A stretch of 64,000 nucleotides of DNA from Lysobacter helvus. Lineage in GTDB: Bacteria; Pseudomonadota; Gammaproteobacteria; Xanthomonadales; Xanthomonadaceae. Both the position numbers and the translations under genes were made by a program. The stretch lies in assembly GCF_018406645.1 (NCBI RefSeq), contig NZ_AP024546.1, positions 744,001 through 808,000 of the forward strand, written 5' to 3'. Positions 31,030 to 39,956 of this stretch are shown here, one piece after another (the first letter of the stretch is position 1; each line of letters begins with the position of its first letter). The notes under the pieces were generated by a model. The model was given only the letters and a program-made list of their open reading frames with translations. It made no database searches and was not told the origin of the DNA.

Positions 31030-32472
31030 ATGAACGACCAGCGCAGTGCATTGATCGTCGACGACGAGCGCGACATCCGCGAATTGCTGGTGCTCACGCT
31101 GGGTCGCATGGGCTTGCGCACCGAAACCGCGTCGAGCCTCGGCGAGGCGCGCGCGTTGCTCGCGGCGCACCGCTTCGACCTGTGCCTCACCGACATGCGC
31201 CTGCCCGACGGCTCGGGCATCGACCTAATCGGCGAAATCACGCAGCAATACCCCAACACGCCGGTCGCGATGATCACCGCGTTCGGCAACGTCGACGCCG
31301 CGGTGGAAGCCCTGAAGGCCGGCGCGTTCGACTTCGTCAGCAAGCCCGTGGACCTGGCCGTGTTGCGCGGCCTGGTGAAGCACGCGCTGGATCTTCCGCA
31401 GAAAGGCAGCAAGCGCAGCGCGAGCATCGCGGCGGCAAGCGACGTGCTGGCAACGCGCCTGTTCGGCGACTCGCCCGCCATCGTCGCGCTCAAGGCCACG
31501 CTCGGCAAAGTCGCGCGCAGCCAGGCGCCGGTGTACATCGCCGGCGAATCGGGCGTGGGCAAGGAACTCGTCGCGCGCACCATCCACGAACAGGGCGCAC
31601 GCGGCGCAGGTCCCTTCGTGCCGGTCAACTGCGGTGCGATTCCCGCCGAACTGATGGAGAGCGAATTCTTCGGACACAAGAAGGGGTCGTTCACCGGCGC
31701 GCACGCGGACAAGCCCGGCCTGTTCCAGGCCGCCGACGGCGGCACCTTGTTCCTCGACGAAGTCGCCGAGCTGCCGCTGCCGATGCAGGTCAAGCTGCTG
31801 CGCGCGATCCAGGAAAAATCGATCCGCCCCGTCGGCGCGAACGCCGAAGTCCTCGTCGACGTGCGCATCCTCTCGGCCACGCACAAGGATCTCGGCGCGC
31901 TCGTCAACGAAGGCCGCTTCCGCCACGACCTGTACTACCGCATCAACGTCATCGAACTGCGCGTGCCGCCGCTGCGCGAACGCCGCGACGACCTGCCGGG
32001 CCTGGCCGATGCGATCCTGCGTCGCCTCTCCGGCGCGCAGGGCCGCCACCTGCCCGCGCTCAGCGCGGACGCGGTGGATGCGCTGCGCACCTATCCCTTC
32101 CCCGGCAACGTGCGCGAACTGGAGAACATCCTCGAGCGCGCGATGGCGCTGGCCGAAGGCGACGTCATCGAACTCGCGGACCTGCGCCTGCCCGTCTGGG
32201 GCCCGGCGATGACCACGCCGGCGCAGCCCGGCGCGCGCGAACCGGTGCGCGAAGCCCCGCTGATGCGCGAACCGATGACGCGCGATCCGCGCACCACCGA
32301 TCCGCGCGACAGCATGACCAGCGCGTTGCCGAGCTACATCGAAGAGATCGAACGCAACGCGATCCAGCAGGCGCTCGAAGACAATCGCTACAACAAGACC
32401 AAGGCCGCCGCGGCCCTCGGGATCACCTTCCGGGCCCTGCGCTACAAGCTCAAGAAGCTCGGCATCGACTGA
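31030..32472 (+). CDS. pilR: Type IV pilus sigma-54-dependent response regulator PilR
   Basis: 480 residues from an ATG preceded by GGGAG. The receiver domain has D11/D12 and the phospho-acceptor D55 (CLTDMRLPDG). The AAA+ domain has Walker A GESGVGKE, the sigma-54-contacting loop GSFTGA (GAFTGA family) and Walker B GGTLFLDEVAEL. A Pro/Arg-rich linker with repeated REP/RDP units leads to a C-terminal Fis-type helix-turn-helix (NKTKAAAALGITFRALRYKL). It should activate the two sigma-54 pilin promoters just downstream. Confidence 0.96.
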   Translation: MNDQRSALIVDDERDIRELLVLTLGRMGLRTETASSLGEARALLAAHRFDLCLTDMRLPDGSGIDLIGEITQQYPNTPVAMITAFGNVDAAVEALKAGAFDFVSKPVDLAVLRGLVKHALDLPQKGSKRSASIAAASDVLATRLFGDSPAIVALKATLGKVARSQAPVYIAGESGVGKELVARTIHEQGARGAGPFVPVNCGAIPAELMESEFFGHKKGSFTGAHADKPGLFQAADGGTLFLDEVAELPLPMQVKLLRAIQEKSIRPVGANAEVLVDVRILSATHKDLGALVNEGRFRHDLYYRINVIELRVPPLRERRDDLPGLADAILRRLSGAQGRHLPALSADAVDALRTYPFPGNVRELENILERAMALAEGDVIELADLRLPVWGPAMTTPAQPGAREPVREAPLMREPMTRDPRTTDPRDSMTSALPSYIEEIERNAIQQALEDNRYNKTKAAAALGITFRALRYKLKKLGID

Positions 32473-32482
32473 GCTGGCCGCT

Positions 32483-32499
32483 CGTTGCCGCTGGCAACG
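32483..32499 (+). terminator. Possible weak terminator after pilR
   Basis: CGTTGCC, loop GCT, GGCAACG (7-base stem) lies 11 bases after the pilR stop and is followed by the pyrimidine-rich TCTCCTTCCTT rather than a clean T-tract. It could separate pilSR transcription from the pilin promoter. Confidence 0.4.
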
Positions 32500-32538
32500 T
32501 CTCCTTCCTTCGCCGAAGTGCGATGTGCCCATGACCGT

Positions 32539-32552
32539 CCGTCACCTGACGG
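32539..32552. promoter_or_regulatory. Palindrome CCGTCA-CC-TGACGG upstream of pilA1 promoter
   Basis: A perfect 6-base inverted repeat with a 2-base spacer, ending 24 bases upstream of the sigma-54 -24 element. The size and symmetry suit a dimeric regulator such as PilR, though sigma-54 enhancers usually lie further upstream. No equivalent copy was seen before pilA2. Confidence 0.4.
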
Positions 32553-32576
32553 AAGGTGGCCTTTCCTGCCCTTTCG

Positions 32577-32591
32577 TGGCACGGACGGTGC
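32577..32591 (+). promoter_or_regulatory. Sigma-54 (RpoN) promoter of the first pilin gene
   Basis: TGGCACGGACGGTGC matches TGGCACG-N4-TTGC with the invariant GG and GC correctly spaced. It lies 96 bases upstream of the pilA1 ATG, which gives a leader of about 85 bases. PilR, encoded just upstream, is a sigma-54 activator. Confidence 0.88.
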
Positions 32592-32687
32592 GACCTTATC
32601 TCTTCGCATGTGCACGCAGCACGGCCGTCGCCACGCCTCGGGGGAGGGAGTGCGACGCACTCCGCCAATTACTCGAGGGGAACCACC

Positions 32688-33143
32688 ATGAAGAAGATGC
32701 AAGGCTTTACGCTGATCGAACTGATGATCGTCGTCGCCATCATCGCGATCCTCGCGGCGATCGCCATCAGCCAGTACCAGGACTACGTGATCCGTTCGCA
32801 GGTGTCCGAAGGTTCGTCGCTGGCCGACGGCATCAAGACGGCGGTGGGCGAGTTCGTCAACACGCGTGGCTACTTCCCGGCAGCCAATTCTTCGGCAGGC
32901 CTGGCAACGGACGTGTCGATCAAGGGCGAGTACGTCAGTGCCGTCAACGTCGGCACCACGACCGGCGTGATCATCGCGACCTACGCGGGTCCGAAGGCCA
33001 ACGCCAAGTTGTCGGCGGCCCCGGCGCGCACGCTCTCCTTCTCGGGCGTCCGCAATGCCGGCAGCCTGGAATGGCACTGCAAGAGCACGACCATGCCGCA
33101 GAAGTGGTGCCCGAGCAGCTGCTCGTGCAGCGGTACGCCGTAA
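32688..33143 (+). CDS. pilA: Type IV major pilin PilA, copy 1
   Basis: 151-residue prepilin with the short leader MKKMQG. Processing would occur at G6/F7 in GFTLIELMIVVAIIAILAAI, with the conserved Glu at mature position 5. The C-terminal region has four Cys (C131, C141, C145, C147) and ends CSGTP. PilD removes the leader and methylates the Phe. The start has a GAGGGG ribosome site. About 91% identical (14 differences in 151) to the next gene. Earlier in-frame codons upstream belong to the leader region and are not used. Confidence 0.96.
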   Translation: MKKMQGFTLIELMIVVAIIAILAAIAISQYQDYVIRSQVSEGSSLADGIKTAVGEFVNTRGYFPAANSSAGLATDVSIKGEYVSAVNVGTTTGVIIATYAGPKANAKLSAAPARTLSFSGVRNAGSLEWHCKSTTMPQKWCPSSCSCSGTP

Positions 33144-33185
33144 TCCGATAGACCCGCACCACGGGCCGCGCCAAGCGGCTTTGTC

Positions 33186-33249
33186 GGGGGACCGAATGAC
33201 GCATCGGGTCACTTTCTGACGCGATTGTCTCCAACGCATTCGGTCCCCC
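33186..33249. repeat. Long inverted repeat between the two pilin genes
   Basis: The left arm GGGGGACCGAATG (33186-33198) and right arm CATTCGGTCCCCC (33237-33249) are perfectly complementary over 13 bases, with a 38-base spacer. It lies after pilA1 and upstream of the pilA2 promoter. There is no T-tract. It could stabilise the pilA1 mRNA, stop read-through or serve as a recombination or regulatory site. Confidence 0.7.
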
Positions 33250-33303
33250 CTCGTTCCGTGACAGGGCGCACCCTCGCCCTCCGATGCTCATCCCTGTCCC
33301 CAT

Positions 33304-33318
33304 TGGCACGCATCGTGC
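33304..33318 (+). promoter_or_regulatory. Sigma-54 (RpoN) promoter of the second pilin gene
   Basis: TGGCACGCATCGTGC has the same layout as the pilA1 promoter (GG and GC in register, same GTGC -12 box). It lies 103 bases before the pilA2 ATG. Together with the first copy it shows both pilins are independently set up for RpoN/PilR control. Confidence 0.88.
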
Positions 33319-33421
33319 GTATCCTTCCCTGCACGTGCATTGCGTTGCACGGCTGCCCAACGGACCGGAACCCCGAGCCGCTCGGTGCACGTGAAGTTCA
33401 AAACACTCCTAGGGGATTCAA

Positions 33422-33877
33422 ATGAAGAAGCAACAGGGCTTTACCCTCATCGAACTGATGATCGTGGTCGCCATCATCGCGATCCTGGCCGCCATCGCCA
33501 TCAGCCAGTACCAGGATTACGTGATCCGCTCGCAGGTCTCGGAAGGCTCGTCGCTCGCCGACGGCGTCAAGACCGCGGTGGGTGAGTTCGTCAACAACCG
33601 TGGTTACTTCCCGGCGGCCAACTCCTCGGCCGGCCTGGCGCAGAACACCTCGATCAAGGGCGAATACGTCTCCGCCGTCAACGTCGGCACCACGACCGGC
33701 GTGATCATCGCCACGTACGCCGGCGCCAAGGCCAACGCCAAGCTCTCGGCCGCGCCGTCGAAGACCCTGTCGTTCTCGGCCGTCCGCAACGCCGGCAGCC
33801 TGGAATGGCATTGCAAGAGCGCCACGCTTCCGCAGAAGTGGTGCCCGAGCAGCTGCGCGTGCTCCGGCTCGCCGTAA
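33422..33877 (+). CDS. pilA: Type IV major pilin PilA, copy 2
   Basis: 151-residue prepilin, leader MKKQQG, cleavage before F7 in GFTLIELMIVV. It differs from copy 1 at 14 positions, clustered in small exposed-type changes (TDV to QNT at 74-76, AR to SK at 113-114). All four C-terminal Cys are kept (C131, C141, C145, C147) and it ends CSGSP. The terminal Ser/Pro tail is of the kind O-glycosylated in some Pseudomonas pilins, which is of interest because glycosyltransferase genes follow. It has its own sigma-54 promoter and a strong terminator. Confidence 0.96.
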   Translation: MKKQQGFTLIELMIVVAIIAILAAIAISQYQDYVIRSQVSEGSSLADGVKTAVGEFVNNRGYFPAANSSAGLAQNTSIKGEYVSAVNVGTTTGVIIATYAGAKANAKLSAAPSKTLSFSAVRNAGSLEWHCKSATLPQKWCPSSCACSGSP

Positions 33878-33903
33878 GCTGATCGCAGTACAGCAACACC
33901 GGA

Positions 33904-33933
33904 GGGGCCGCCTTGTGCGGCCCCTTTTCTTTT
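33904..33933 (+). terminator. Strong rho-independent terminator after pilA2
   Basis: GGGGCCGC, loop CTTGT, GCGGCCCC, followed by TTTTCTTTT. It lies 27 bases after the pilA2 stop and separates pilin transcription from the glycosyltransferase genes. Confidence 0.9.
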
Positions 33934-33966
33934 AGGATGCCGGCGGACCCACGACCAGACGGCACG

Positions 33967-35910
33967 ATGACCCCAGCGATCGGATGGCCATGGCGCTGGC
34001 AGGTCGCATTCGCGCTGGTGCTGGCCATGGCCGCGTGGGCCTATGCCCCGGGCCTGTCCGGCGGCTTCCTGTTCGACGACTACATCAACCTCGACGCGCT
34101 GTCCCGCCACGGGGCCGTGGTCGATGCGCCCGCCTTCTGGCGCTACATCACGTCCGGCACGTCCGATCCCACGGGGCGTCCGCTCGCGTTGCTTTCCTTC
34201 CTGGTCGATGCGCGCGACTGGCCGGCCGACCCGGCGCCGTTCCTGCGCACCAACCTCGTGTTGCACCTGCTCAACGGCGCATTGCTGTGGGTGCTGTTGC
34301 TCGCGATGGAGCGCACGCTGGGGACGCAGCGCGAGCATCGGCAGCCCATTGCGCTGCTCGGCGCGGGGCTGTGGCTGCTGCATCCCCTGTTCGTGTCGAC
34401 CACGCTGTACATCGTGCAGCGCGAGGCGATGTTGCCGGGGACGTTCGCGCTCGCGGGGCTGATCGCCTACGTGCTCGGTGCGGCGCGCACGGACCGGCGC
34501 GGGGCGTGGCTCGCTTACGGCGGCATCGTCGTGGCGACGATCGCGGCGACGCTGTGCAAGGCGAACGGCTTGCTGGTGCCGATGTTCGCGTGGGTGTTGT
34601 CGGCGACGGTGTTGCCTGCCTCGCCTGCGGAACGCGGGAAGCGGATCGCGTTCCTCGTGGTGCCGTCGGTGCTCGTGCTCGCGTACGTCGCGCATTTCGC
34701 GTTGTCCTGGAACACGGGGATCGATAGCCGGATGTGGTCCGTCGGCGAGCGCGCGTGGACGCAAGGGCGCGTCCTCGTCGATTACCTCGGGCTGCTGGCG
34801 ATCCCGCGCGTGTTGTCGCCGGGCCTGTTCGCCGACGGGTATGCGGTGTCGCATGGGCCGTTCGCGCCGGTGTCGTCGGTGCTGTCGTGGGCAGCGCTGG
34901 TCGCGTTGTTCGCCGGCGCGCTGGTAGCGCGACGTCGGGCGCCGCGGCTGTCCGCCGCGCTGTTGTTCTTCTTCGCCGGCCACGTGCTCGAATCGACGCT
35001 GGTGCCGCTGGAACTGTTCTTCGAACATCGCAACTACGTGCCTGCGCTGTTGCTCGCGTGGCCCCTGGCGGCCGTGATCGTGCGCGCGCCGATCGCGCGC
35101 TGGGCGCGGGTGGCGATCGGCGTGGGCTTGCTCGCGTTGCTGGCGGCGACCACGCATGCGCGCGCCGATGCATGGGGGCATCCCGCGCGCCTTGCCGCGC
35201 TGTGGGCGACGCGCAATCCCGATTCCGCGCGCGCGTATGCGACATGGACCGACGTGACGATCAATGCGGGCTTCCCGGATCGCGCCGCCGCGTGGCTGCG
35301 CCCGAAGTGGCGTGCGCGTCCCAACGACCTGCAACTCGGTGCGTCGGTGATCGATGCGGCGTGCGCCGGTCGCGGGCTCGCCGAAGGCGATGCGGTGGCG
35401 ATGACGCAGTCGTTGCACATGGGCAACACGGCAGGCGCGCTGGCGCAGGACTGGCTCGCGTACCGCACGGACATGGTGCGTCGCCAGCCGTGCGCCGGGC
35501 TGACCGTCGACACGCTGGACACGTGGATGCACACGCTCGCAGGCAATCCCGCGTTCTACCTGGATCAATCCGCTGCGATGCAGTCGTTGCTGGGGCGCCT
35601 GGCGGTGCAGCGCGGGCAATTCGACGAGGCACTGCGCCTGTTCGACGACGCTTACCGCCAGTCGCAAGCGCCCGACCTGGTCCTGCGCCAAGCGGCACTG
35701 CTCGATGCCAACGGCGCCCCGCGCCACGCGCTGGCCCACCTCGCCCGGTTCGACCCGAAGCACCCGGACCCCCGCCCCCAACGCTTCGGCATGCCCCGCC
35801 TGCACGCTTCCGTGCTGGCGTCGCAGGGTTACTGGCAGCGCGAGGTCGTAGACTTGCGCGCCCGCCTCCGTGCCCACGCTGCAACGCAATCCCAGGACGC
35901 CGCCGAATGA
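33967..35910 (+). CDS. TMTC-like GT-C membrane glycosyltransferase with C-terminal repeat domain (paralogue 1)
   Basis: 647 residues. About ten hydrophobic helices cover residues 12-410. The first extracytoplasmic loop has FLFDDYINL (D37-D38), the acidic motif of GT-C enzymes. [15 protein letters not shown] and [13 protein letters not shown] are shared with the next gene and with TMTC-type O-mannosyltransferases. The C-terminal third is soluble and helical, TPR-like ([23 protein letters not shown] region). Such enzymes use polyprenyl-phosphate sugars to glycosylate exported proteins. Its place beside the pilins suggests pilin as target; this is inference. Its stop overlaps the next start. Confidence 0.78.
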   Translation: MTPAIGWPWRWQVAFALVLAMAAWAYAPGLSGGFLFDDYINLDALSRHGAVVDAPAFWRYITSGTSDPTGRPLALLSFLVDARDWPADPAPFLRTNLVLHLLNGALLWVLLLAMERTLGTQREHRQPIALLGAGLWLLHPLFVSTTLYIVQREAMLPGTFALAGLIAYVLGAARTDRRGAWLAYGGIVVATIAATLCKANGLLVPMFAWVLSATVLPASPAERGKRIAFLVVPSVLVLAYVAHFALSWNTGIDSRMWSVGERAWTQGRVLVDYLGLLAIPRVLSPGLFADGYAVSHGPFAPVSSVLSWAALVALFAGALVARRRAPRLSAALLFFFAGHVLESTLVPLELFFEHRNYVPALLLAWPLAAVIVRAPIARWARVAIGVGLLALLAATTHARADAWGHPARLAALWATRNPDSARAYATWTDVTINAGFPDRAAAWLRPKWRARPNDLQLGASVIDAACAGRGLAEGDAVAMTQSLHMGNTAGALAQDWLAYRTDMVRRQPCAGLTVDTLDTWMHTLAGNPAFYLDQSAAMQSLLGRLAVQRGQFDEALRLFDDAYRQSQAPDLVLRQAALLDANGAPRHALAHLARFDPKHPDPRPQRFGMPRLHASVLASQGYWQREVVDLRARLRAHAATQSQDAAE

Positions 35911-37835
35911 TGTTTTCCCGCCTGCAGGCGCGCCCGCGCCTGGCGACGTGCCTGGCGCTGTTCGCGCTCGTGGTGTCCATCGTGGCGATCTACTGGCCGG
36001 GCCTGGGCGGCAGCTTCGTCTTCGACGACTACCCCAACCTGCTCGACAACCCCGCGGTGCGCGTCGACAAGCTGGACGCCGGGCAATGGCTGTCGGCGAT
36101 GCTGTCTTCGCCGGCCAGCTCGCTGCAGCGGCCGCTGGCGATGTTCACCTTCGCGCTCAATTATTTCTTCACCGGCTACGACGCGTGGGCGATGAAGCTC
36201 ACCAACGTCGGCATGCACGCCTTCAACGCGCTGCTGGTGTTCGCGCTGGTGCGCGCGCTGCAACGCGCCGCGGCGAAGGGCCCGATCGAAGGCGCGGCGC
36301 GCGCGCTGCCGTGGTTCGCCACGATCGCCTGGGCGTTGCATCCGCTGCACGTCACCGCGGTGCTGTACGTGGTGCAGCGCATGGAAGTGCTCGCGCACGT
36401 GCCGGTGTTCGCGGGCTTGTGGTGTTACGTGCGCGGGCGTACCAATCTCCTGCAGGGCAAGCGCGGCTGGGGCTGGATCGCGCTCGGCATCCTCGGCGGT
36501 TCGGCGATGGGGCTGCTGTCGAAGGAATCGGCGCTGCTGCTGCCGCTGTATGCGCTGGGCATCGAAGCGTTCGTGTTCCGCTTCCGCGGGCGCGACGGCA
36601 AGCGCGAACCCCACCTGCTCACGCTGTACATCTGGCTGCTCGCGGTGCCGCTGGTCGCGGGCACGGCGTGGCTGCTGCCGCGCGTGATGGATCCGGCGGC
36701 GTTCGCGGGGCGCGACTTCACCCTGCACGACCGCCTGCTCACCGAAGCGCGCATCGTGGTGGACTACCTGCGCTGGACGGTGTTCCCCGACGTCCGCGTG
36801 ATGGGGCTGTACCACGACGACTACGTGATTTCGCGCAGCTGGTGGGGCCCGCACTCGCCGATTCCCGCGATGGTGGTGCTGCTGGCGCTGGCGGTCGGCG
36901 GCTGGATGGTGCGCAAGTCGCGGCCGCTCGTGGCGCTGGGCATCTTCTGGTACTTCGCCGCGCACACGATGACGGCCACCGTGGTGCCGCTGGAACTGGT
37001 GTTCGAACACCGCAACTACTTCGCCCTGCTGGGCGTCGTGCTGGCGCTGGGCGACCTGCTGCTGTGCGCCAACTTCGCGCAGCGCATCCCGATCGTGACG
37101 CGTACGCTCGCGCTCATCTTCATCCTGGTGTGCGCCGCGACGACGCTGATGCGCGCCAACGAATGGGATTCGCTGCTGCGCTTCGCGCGCAGCGAGGCGA
37201 CCAAGCATCCGAACTCCGCGCGCGCCACGTACGAATACGCGCGCGCGCTGATCGGCATCAGCGGCTACGACCCGAAGTCGCCGCTGCGCAAGGAAATCTT
37301 CCGCGCCCTCGACGTCGCCCGCCGCGTGCCCGGCAGCAGCACGCTGCCCGAGCAGGCAGAGCTGATCTACTCGGCGCGCATCGGCATCGAGCCCGCGCCA
37401 GGCCTGTGGGATGCGCTGCGCGCCAAGCTGCGCATCCGCTCGGGCGGCCCGCAGGAGCAGCTGTCGCTGATCGCGATGACCAACTGCGCCGCGCAGGACC
37501 TGTGCGCCTTCCCGCCGCAGGAAATGCTCGACACCTTCCAGGCCGGCCTGGAGCGCGGCCCGCACGCCGGCGTGATGACCATCTACGCCAACTACGCCCT
37601 GCACGTGCTGGGCGACCGGCCGCTCGGCCTGCGCCTGCTGCGCGAATCGGTGGCGCTGGACCCGTCCAACGCCCAGTTCCAGGTCAACCTGATCAAGCTG
37701 CTGAATTCGATGGGGCTGGTGGAGGAGTCGCGGCAGCACATCGCGGTCCTGCGCACCCTCGGCCGCCTGGACCAGTACGGCCCGGCCGCCGACGAACTGG
37801 AAAAAACCCTGCCCGCGCCGGCCACGACGCGGTAA
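35907..37835 (+). CDS. TMTC-like GT-C membrane glycosyltransferase with TPR domain (paralogue 2)
   Basis: 642 residues from ATGATG, the first ATG overlapping the previous stop (ATGA). Same architecture as its neighbour: FVFDDYPNL (D40-D41), [49 protein letters not shown], about ten helices, then TPR-like repeats ([23 protein letters not shown] in part). The longer shared motifs match the DUF1736/TMTC group more closely than the first copy does. Likely a lipid-linked-sugar-dependent protein glycosyltransferase. The paralogues are clearly diverged, so they may have different acceptors or add different sugars. Confidence 0.8.
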   Translation: MMFSRLQARPRLATCLALFALVVSIVAIYWPGLGGSFVFDDYPNLLDNPAVRVDKLDAGQWLSAMLSSPASSLQRPLAMFTFALNYFFTGYDAWAMKLTNVGMHAFNALLVFALVRALQRAAAKGPIEGAARALPWFATIAWALHPLHVTAVLYVVQRMEVLAHVPVFAGLWCYVRGRTNLLQGKRGWGWIALGILGGSAMGLLSKESALLLPLYALGIEAFVFRFRGRDGKREPHLLTLYIWLLAVPLVAGTAWLLPRVMDPAAFAGRDFTLHDRLLTEARIVVDYLRWTVFPDVRVMGLYHDDYVISRSWWGPHSPIPAMVVLLALAVGGWMVRKSRPLVALGIFWYFAAHTMTATVVPLELVFEHRNYFALLGVVLALGDLLLCANFAQRIPIVTRTLALIFILVCAATTLMRANEWDSLLRFARSEATKHPNSARATYEYARALIGISGYDPKSPLRKEIFRALDVARRVPGSSTLPEQAELIYSARIGIEPAPGLWDALRAKLRIRSGGPQEQLSLIAMTNCAAQDLCAFPPQEMLDTFQAGLERGPHAGVMTIYANYALHVLGDRPLGLRLLRESVALDPSNAQFQVNLIKLLNSMGLVEESRQHIAVLRTLGRLDQYGPAADELEKTLPAPATTR

Positions 37836-37903
37836 CGCGACGGCCGTCGTCTGGACGGGGCCCTGCGCTTTCCCGGATGATGCCGCGACAACGGGGAACC
37901 ACC

Positions 37904-39016
37904 TTGACCAAGCGCGCGCTCATCACGGGCATCACCGGACAGGACGGCGCCTACCTCGCCGAATTCCTGCTGGCCAAGGGCTACGAGGTCCACGGCATCA
38001 AGCGCCGGGCCTCGTCGTTCAACACCGAACGCATCGATCATCTGTACCAGGATCCGCACGAGCAGGACCGCCGCTTGTTCCTGCACTACGGCGATCTCAC
38101 GGATGCGACCAACCTGATCCGCATCCTTCAGCAGGTGCAGCCGGACGAGGTGTACAACCTCGGCGCGCAGAGCCACGTGCAGGTGTCGTTCGAAACGCCG
38201 GAGTACACGGCCAACGCCGACGGCATCGGCACGCTGCGGTTGCTCGAGGCGATCCGCATCCTGGGGCTGGAACAGAAGACGCGCTTCTACCAGGCGTCGA
38301 CGTCGGAGTTGTACGGCAAAGTGGCCGAGTCGCCGCAGACCGAACGCACGCCGTTCCATCCGCGCTCGCCGTACGGCGTGGCGAAGCTGTACGCGTACTG
38401 GATCACCGTGAACTACCGCGAGGCGTACGGCATGTACGCGTGCAACGGGATCCTGTTCAACCACGAGTCGCCGATCCGCGGCGAGACGTTCGTGACGCGC
38501 AAGATCACGCGCGCGCTGGCGCGCATCCACTGCGGGCTGCAGCCGTGCCTGTTCCTCGGCAACCTGGACGCGCGCCGCGACTGGGGCCACGCGCGGGATT
38601 ACGTGGAGATGCAGTGGATGATGTTGCAGCAGCCCACGCCCGAGGATTACGTGATCGCCACGGGCGTGCAGCATTCGGTGCGCGATTTCGTCGAGCGCGC
38701 GGCGGCGGAACTGGGCCTGCAGCTCGAATGGCGCGGCGATGGCGCCGAGGAACATGCGGTCGTCGCGCGCGCGCCGGAAGGCAGCCAGGCGGCGATCGGG
38801 CAGCGCGTGGTCGCGATCGATCCGCGCTACTACCGCCCCGCCGAAGTGGAAACGCTGCTCGGCGATGCGACGAAGGCGCGCGAACAACTCGGCTGGGTGC
38901 CGCGCACAGGCTTCGACGAACTCGTGTCGGAAATGATGCGCCACGACCTGGCGCTGGCGCAGCGCGACCTGCTGGTGGTCGGCGCCGGTTATCGCGCGCA
39001 GGGCACGCAGGACTGA
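37904..39016 (+). CDS. gmd: GDP-mannose 4,6-dehydratase
   Basis: 370 residues. The Rossmann motif [19 protein letters not shown], the substrate block [16 protein letters not shown], catalytic ASTSELYG and the SDR pair Y-x-x-x-K in [12 protein letters not shown] are all present. It converts GDP-mannose to GDP-4-keto-6-deoxymannose, feeding fcl next door. TTG 37904 (MTKRALITG) has GGGGAA about 7 bases upstream and fits the family; ATG 37877 would add nine residues. The C-terminus beyond the core ends GYRAQGTQD. Confidence 0.95.
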   Translation: MTKRALITGITGQDGAYLAEFLLAKGYEVHGIKRRASSFNTERIDHLYQDPHEQDRRLFLHYGDLTDATNLIRILQQVQPDEVYNLGAQSHVQVSFETPEYTANADGIGTLRLLEAIRILGLEQKTRFYQASTSELYGKVAESPQTERTPFHPRSPYGVAKLYAYWITVNYREAYGMYACNGILFNHESPIRGETFVTRKITRALARIHCGLQPCLFLGNLDARRDWGHARDYVEMQWMMLQQPTPEDYVIATGVQHSVRDFVERAAAELGLQLEWRGDGAEEHAVVARAPEGSQAAIGQRVVAIDPRYYRPAEVETLLGDATKAREQLGWVPRTGFDELVSEMMRHDLALAQRDLLVVGAGYRAQGTQD

Positions 39017-39017
39017 C

Positions 39018-39956
39018 GTGGCGCACAGCGACGGCCCGATCTATGTCGCCGGCCACCGCGGCCTCGTGGGGGCTTCGATCGTGCGCCACCTGCGCGCGTC
39101 GGGCGTCGACGACCTCGTGCTGCGCACGCATGCCGAACTCGATCTCACCGACCAGCCCGCGGTGGAAGCGTTCTTCGCCGAACATCGCCCGCGCCAGGTG
39201 TACCTGGCGGCGGCGAAGGTGGGCGGCATCCTTGCCAACGACACGTATCCGGCCGACTTCCTGCGCGAGAACCTCGCGATCCAGACCAACGTGATCCATT
39301 CGGCGTGGAAGCACGGTGCACGGAAGTTGTTGTTCCTCGGCTCGTCCTGCATCTATCCGAAGCTGGCGCCGCAGCCGCTGCACGAAGACGCGCTGCTGAC
39401 CGGCCCGCTGGAGCCGACCAACGAGGCCTACGCGATCGCGAAGATCGCCGGCCTGAAGATGTGCCAGGCATACCGCAAGCAGCACGGGTTTGATGCGATC
39501 GTCGCGATGCCCACCAACCTGTACGGCCCGGGCGACAACTACCATCCGCAGAACTCGCACGTGGTGCCGGGTCTGCTGCGCCGCTTCCACGAAGCACGCG
39601 AAGCGAACGCGCCGGAAGTCGTCGTGTGGGGCACGGGCACGCCGCTGCGCGAATTGCTGTACGCGGACGACCTCGCCGATGCGCTGGTCTTGCTGATGGA
39701 TCGCTACAGCGACGCGCAGATGGTGAACGTGGGGTCGGGGGATGAAGTCTCGATCGCGGAACTCGCGCACCTCGTCGCCGACGTCGTCGGTTACACCGGC
39801 CAGATTCGGTTCGACACGAGCAAGCCCGACGGCACGCCGCGCAAGCTGCTCGATTCCTCGCGCCTGGCCGCACTGGGCTGGCGCCGGCGCGTGCCGCTGC
39901 GCGACGGGCTGGCGCTGGCGTACGCCGACTGGCGCACGGCCGCGGCCACGCGGTGA
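39018..39956 (+). CDS. fcl: GDP-L-fucose synthase
   Basis: 312 residues from a GTG one base after the gmd stop. It has the NADP-binding [39 protein letters not shown] and the catalytic Y-x-x-x-K in [22 protein letters not shown] is typical of WcaG/Fcl. The epimerase-reductase turns GDP-4-keto-6-deoxymannose into GDP-L-fucose. The gmd-fcl pair therefore supplies an activated fucose for a glycan made by the following genes. Confidence 0.95.
   Translation: MAHSDGPIYVAGHRGLVGASIVRHLRASGVDDLVLRTHAELDLTDQPAVEAFFAEHRPRQVYLAAAKVGGILANDTYPADFLRENLAIQTNVIHSAWKHGARKLLFLGSSCIYPKLAPQPLHEDALLTGPLEPTNEAYAIAKIAGLKMCQAYRKQHGFDAIVAMPTNLYGPGDNYHPQNSHVVPGLLRRFHEAREANAPEVVVWGTGTPLRELLYADDLADALVLLMDRYSDAQMVNVGSGDEVSIAELAHLVADVVGYTGQIRFDTSKPDGTPRKLLDSSRLAALGWRRRVPLRDGLALAYADWRTAAATR

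Noticed and set aside
33144-33421. A small gene or RNA between the pilin genes
   Set aside because: No ribosome site plus coherent frame is visible. The long inverted repeat and sigma-54 promoter account for the sequence; an RNA gene cannot be supported.
37877-37903. ATG start nine codons upstream for gmd
   Set aside because: Possible, but the TTG at 37904 has a better-placed GGGGAA and gives the family N-terminus MTKRALITG.
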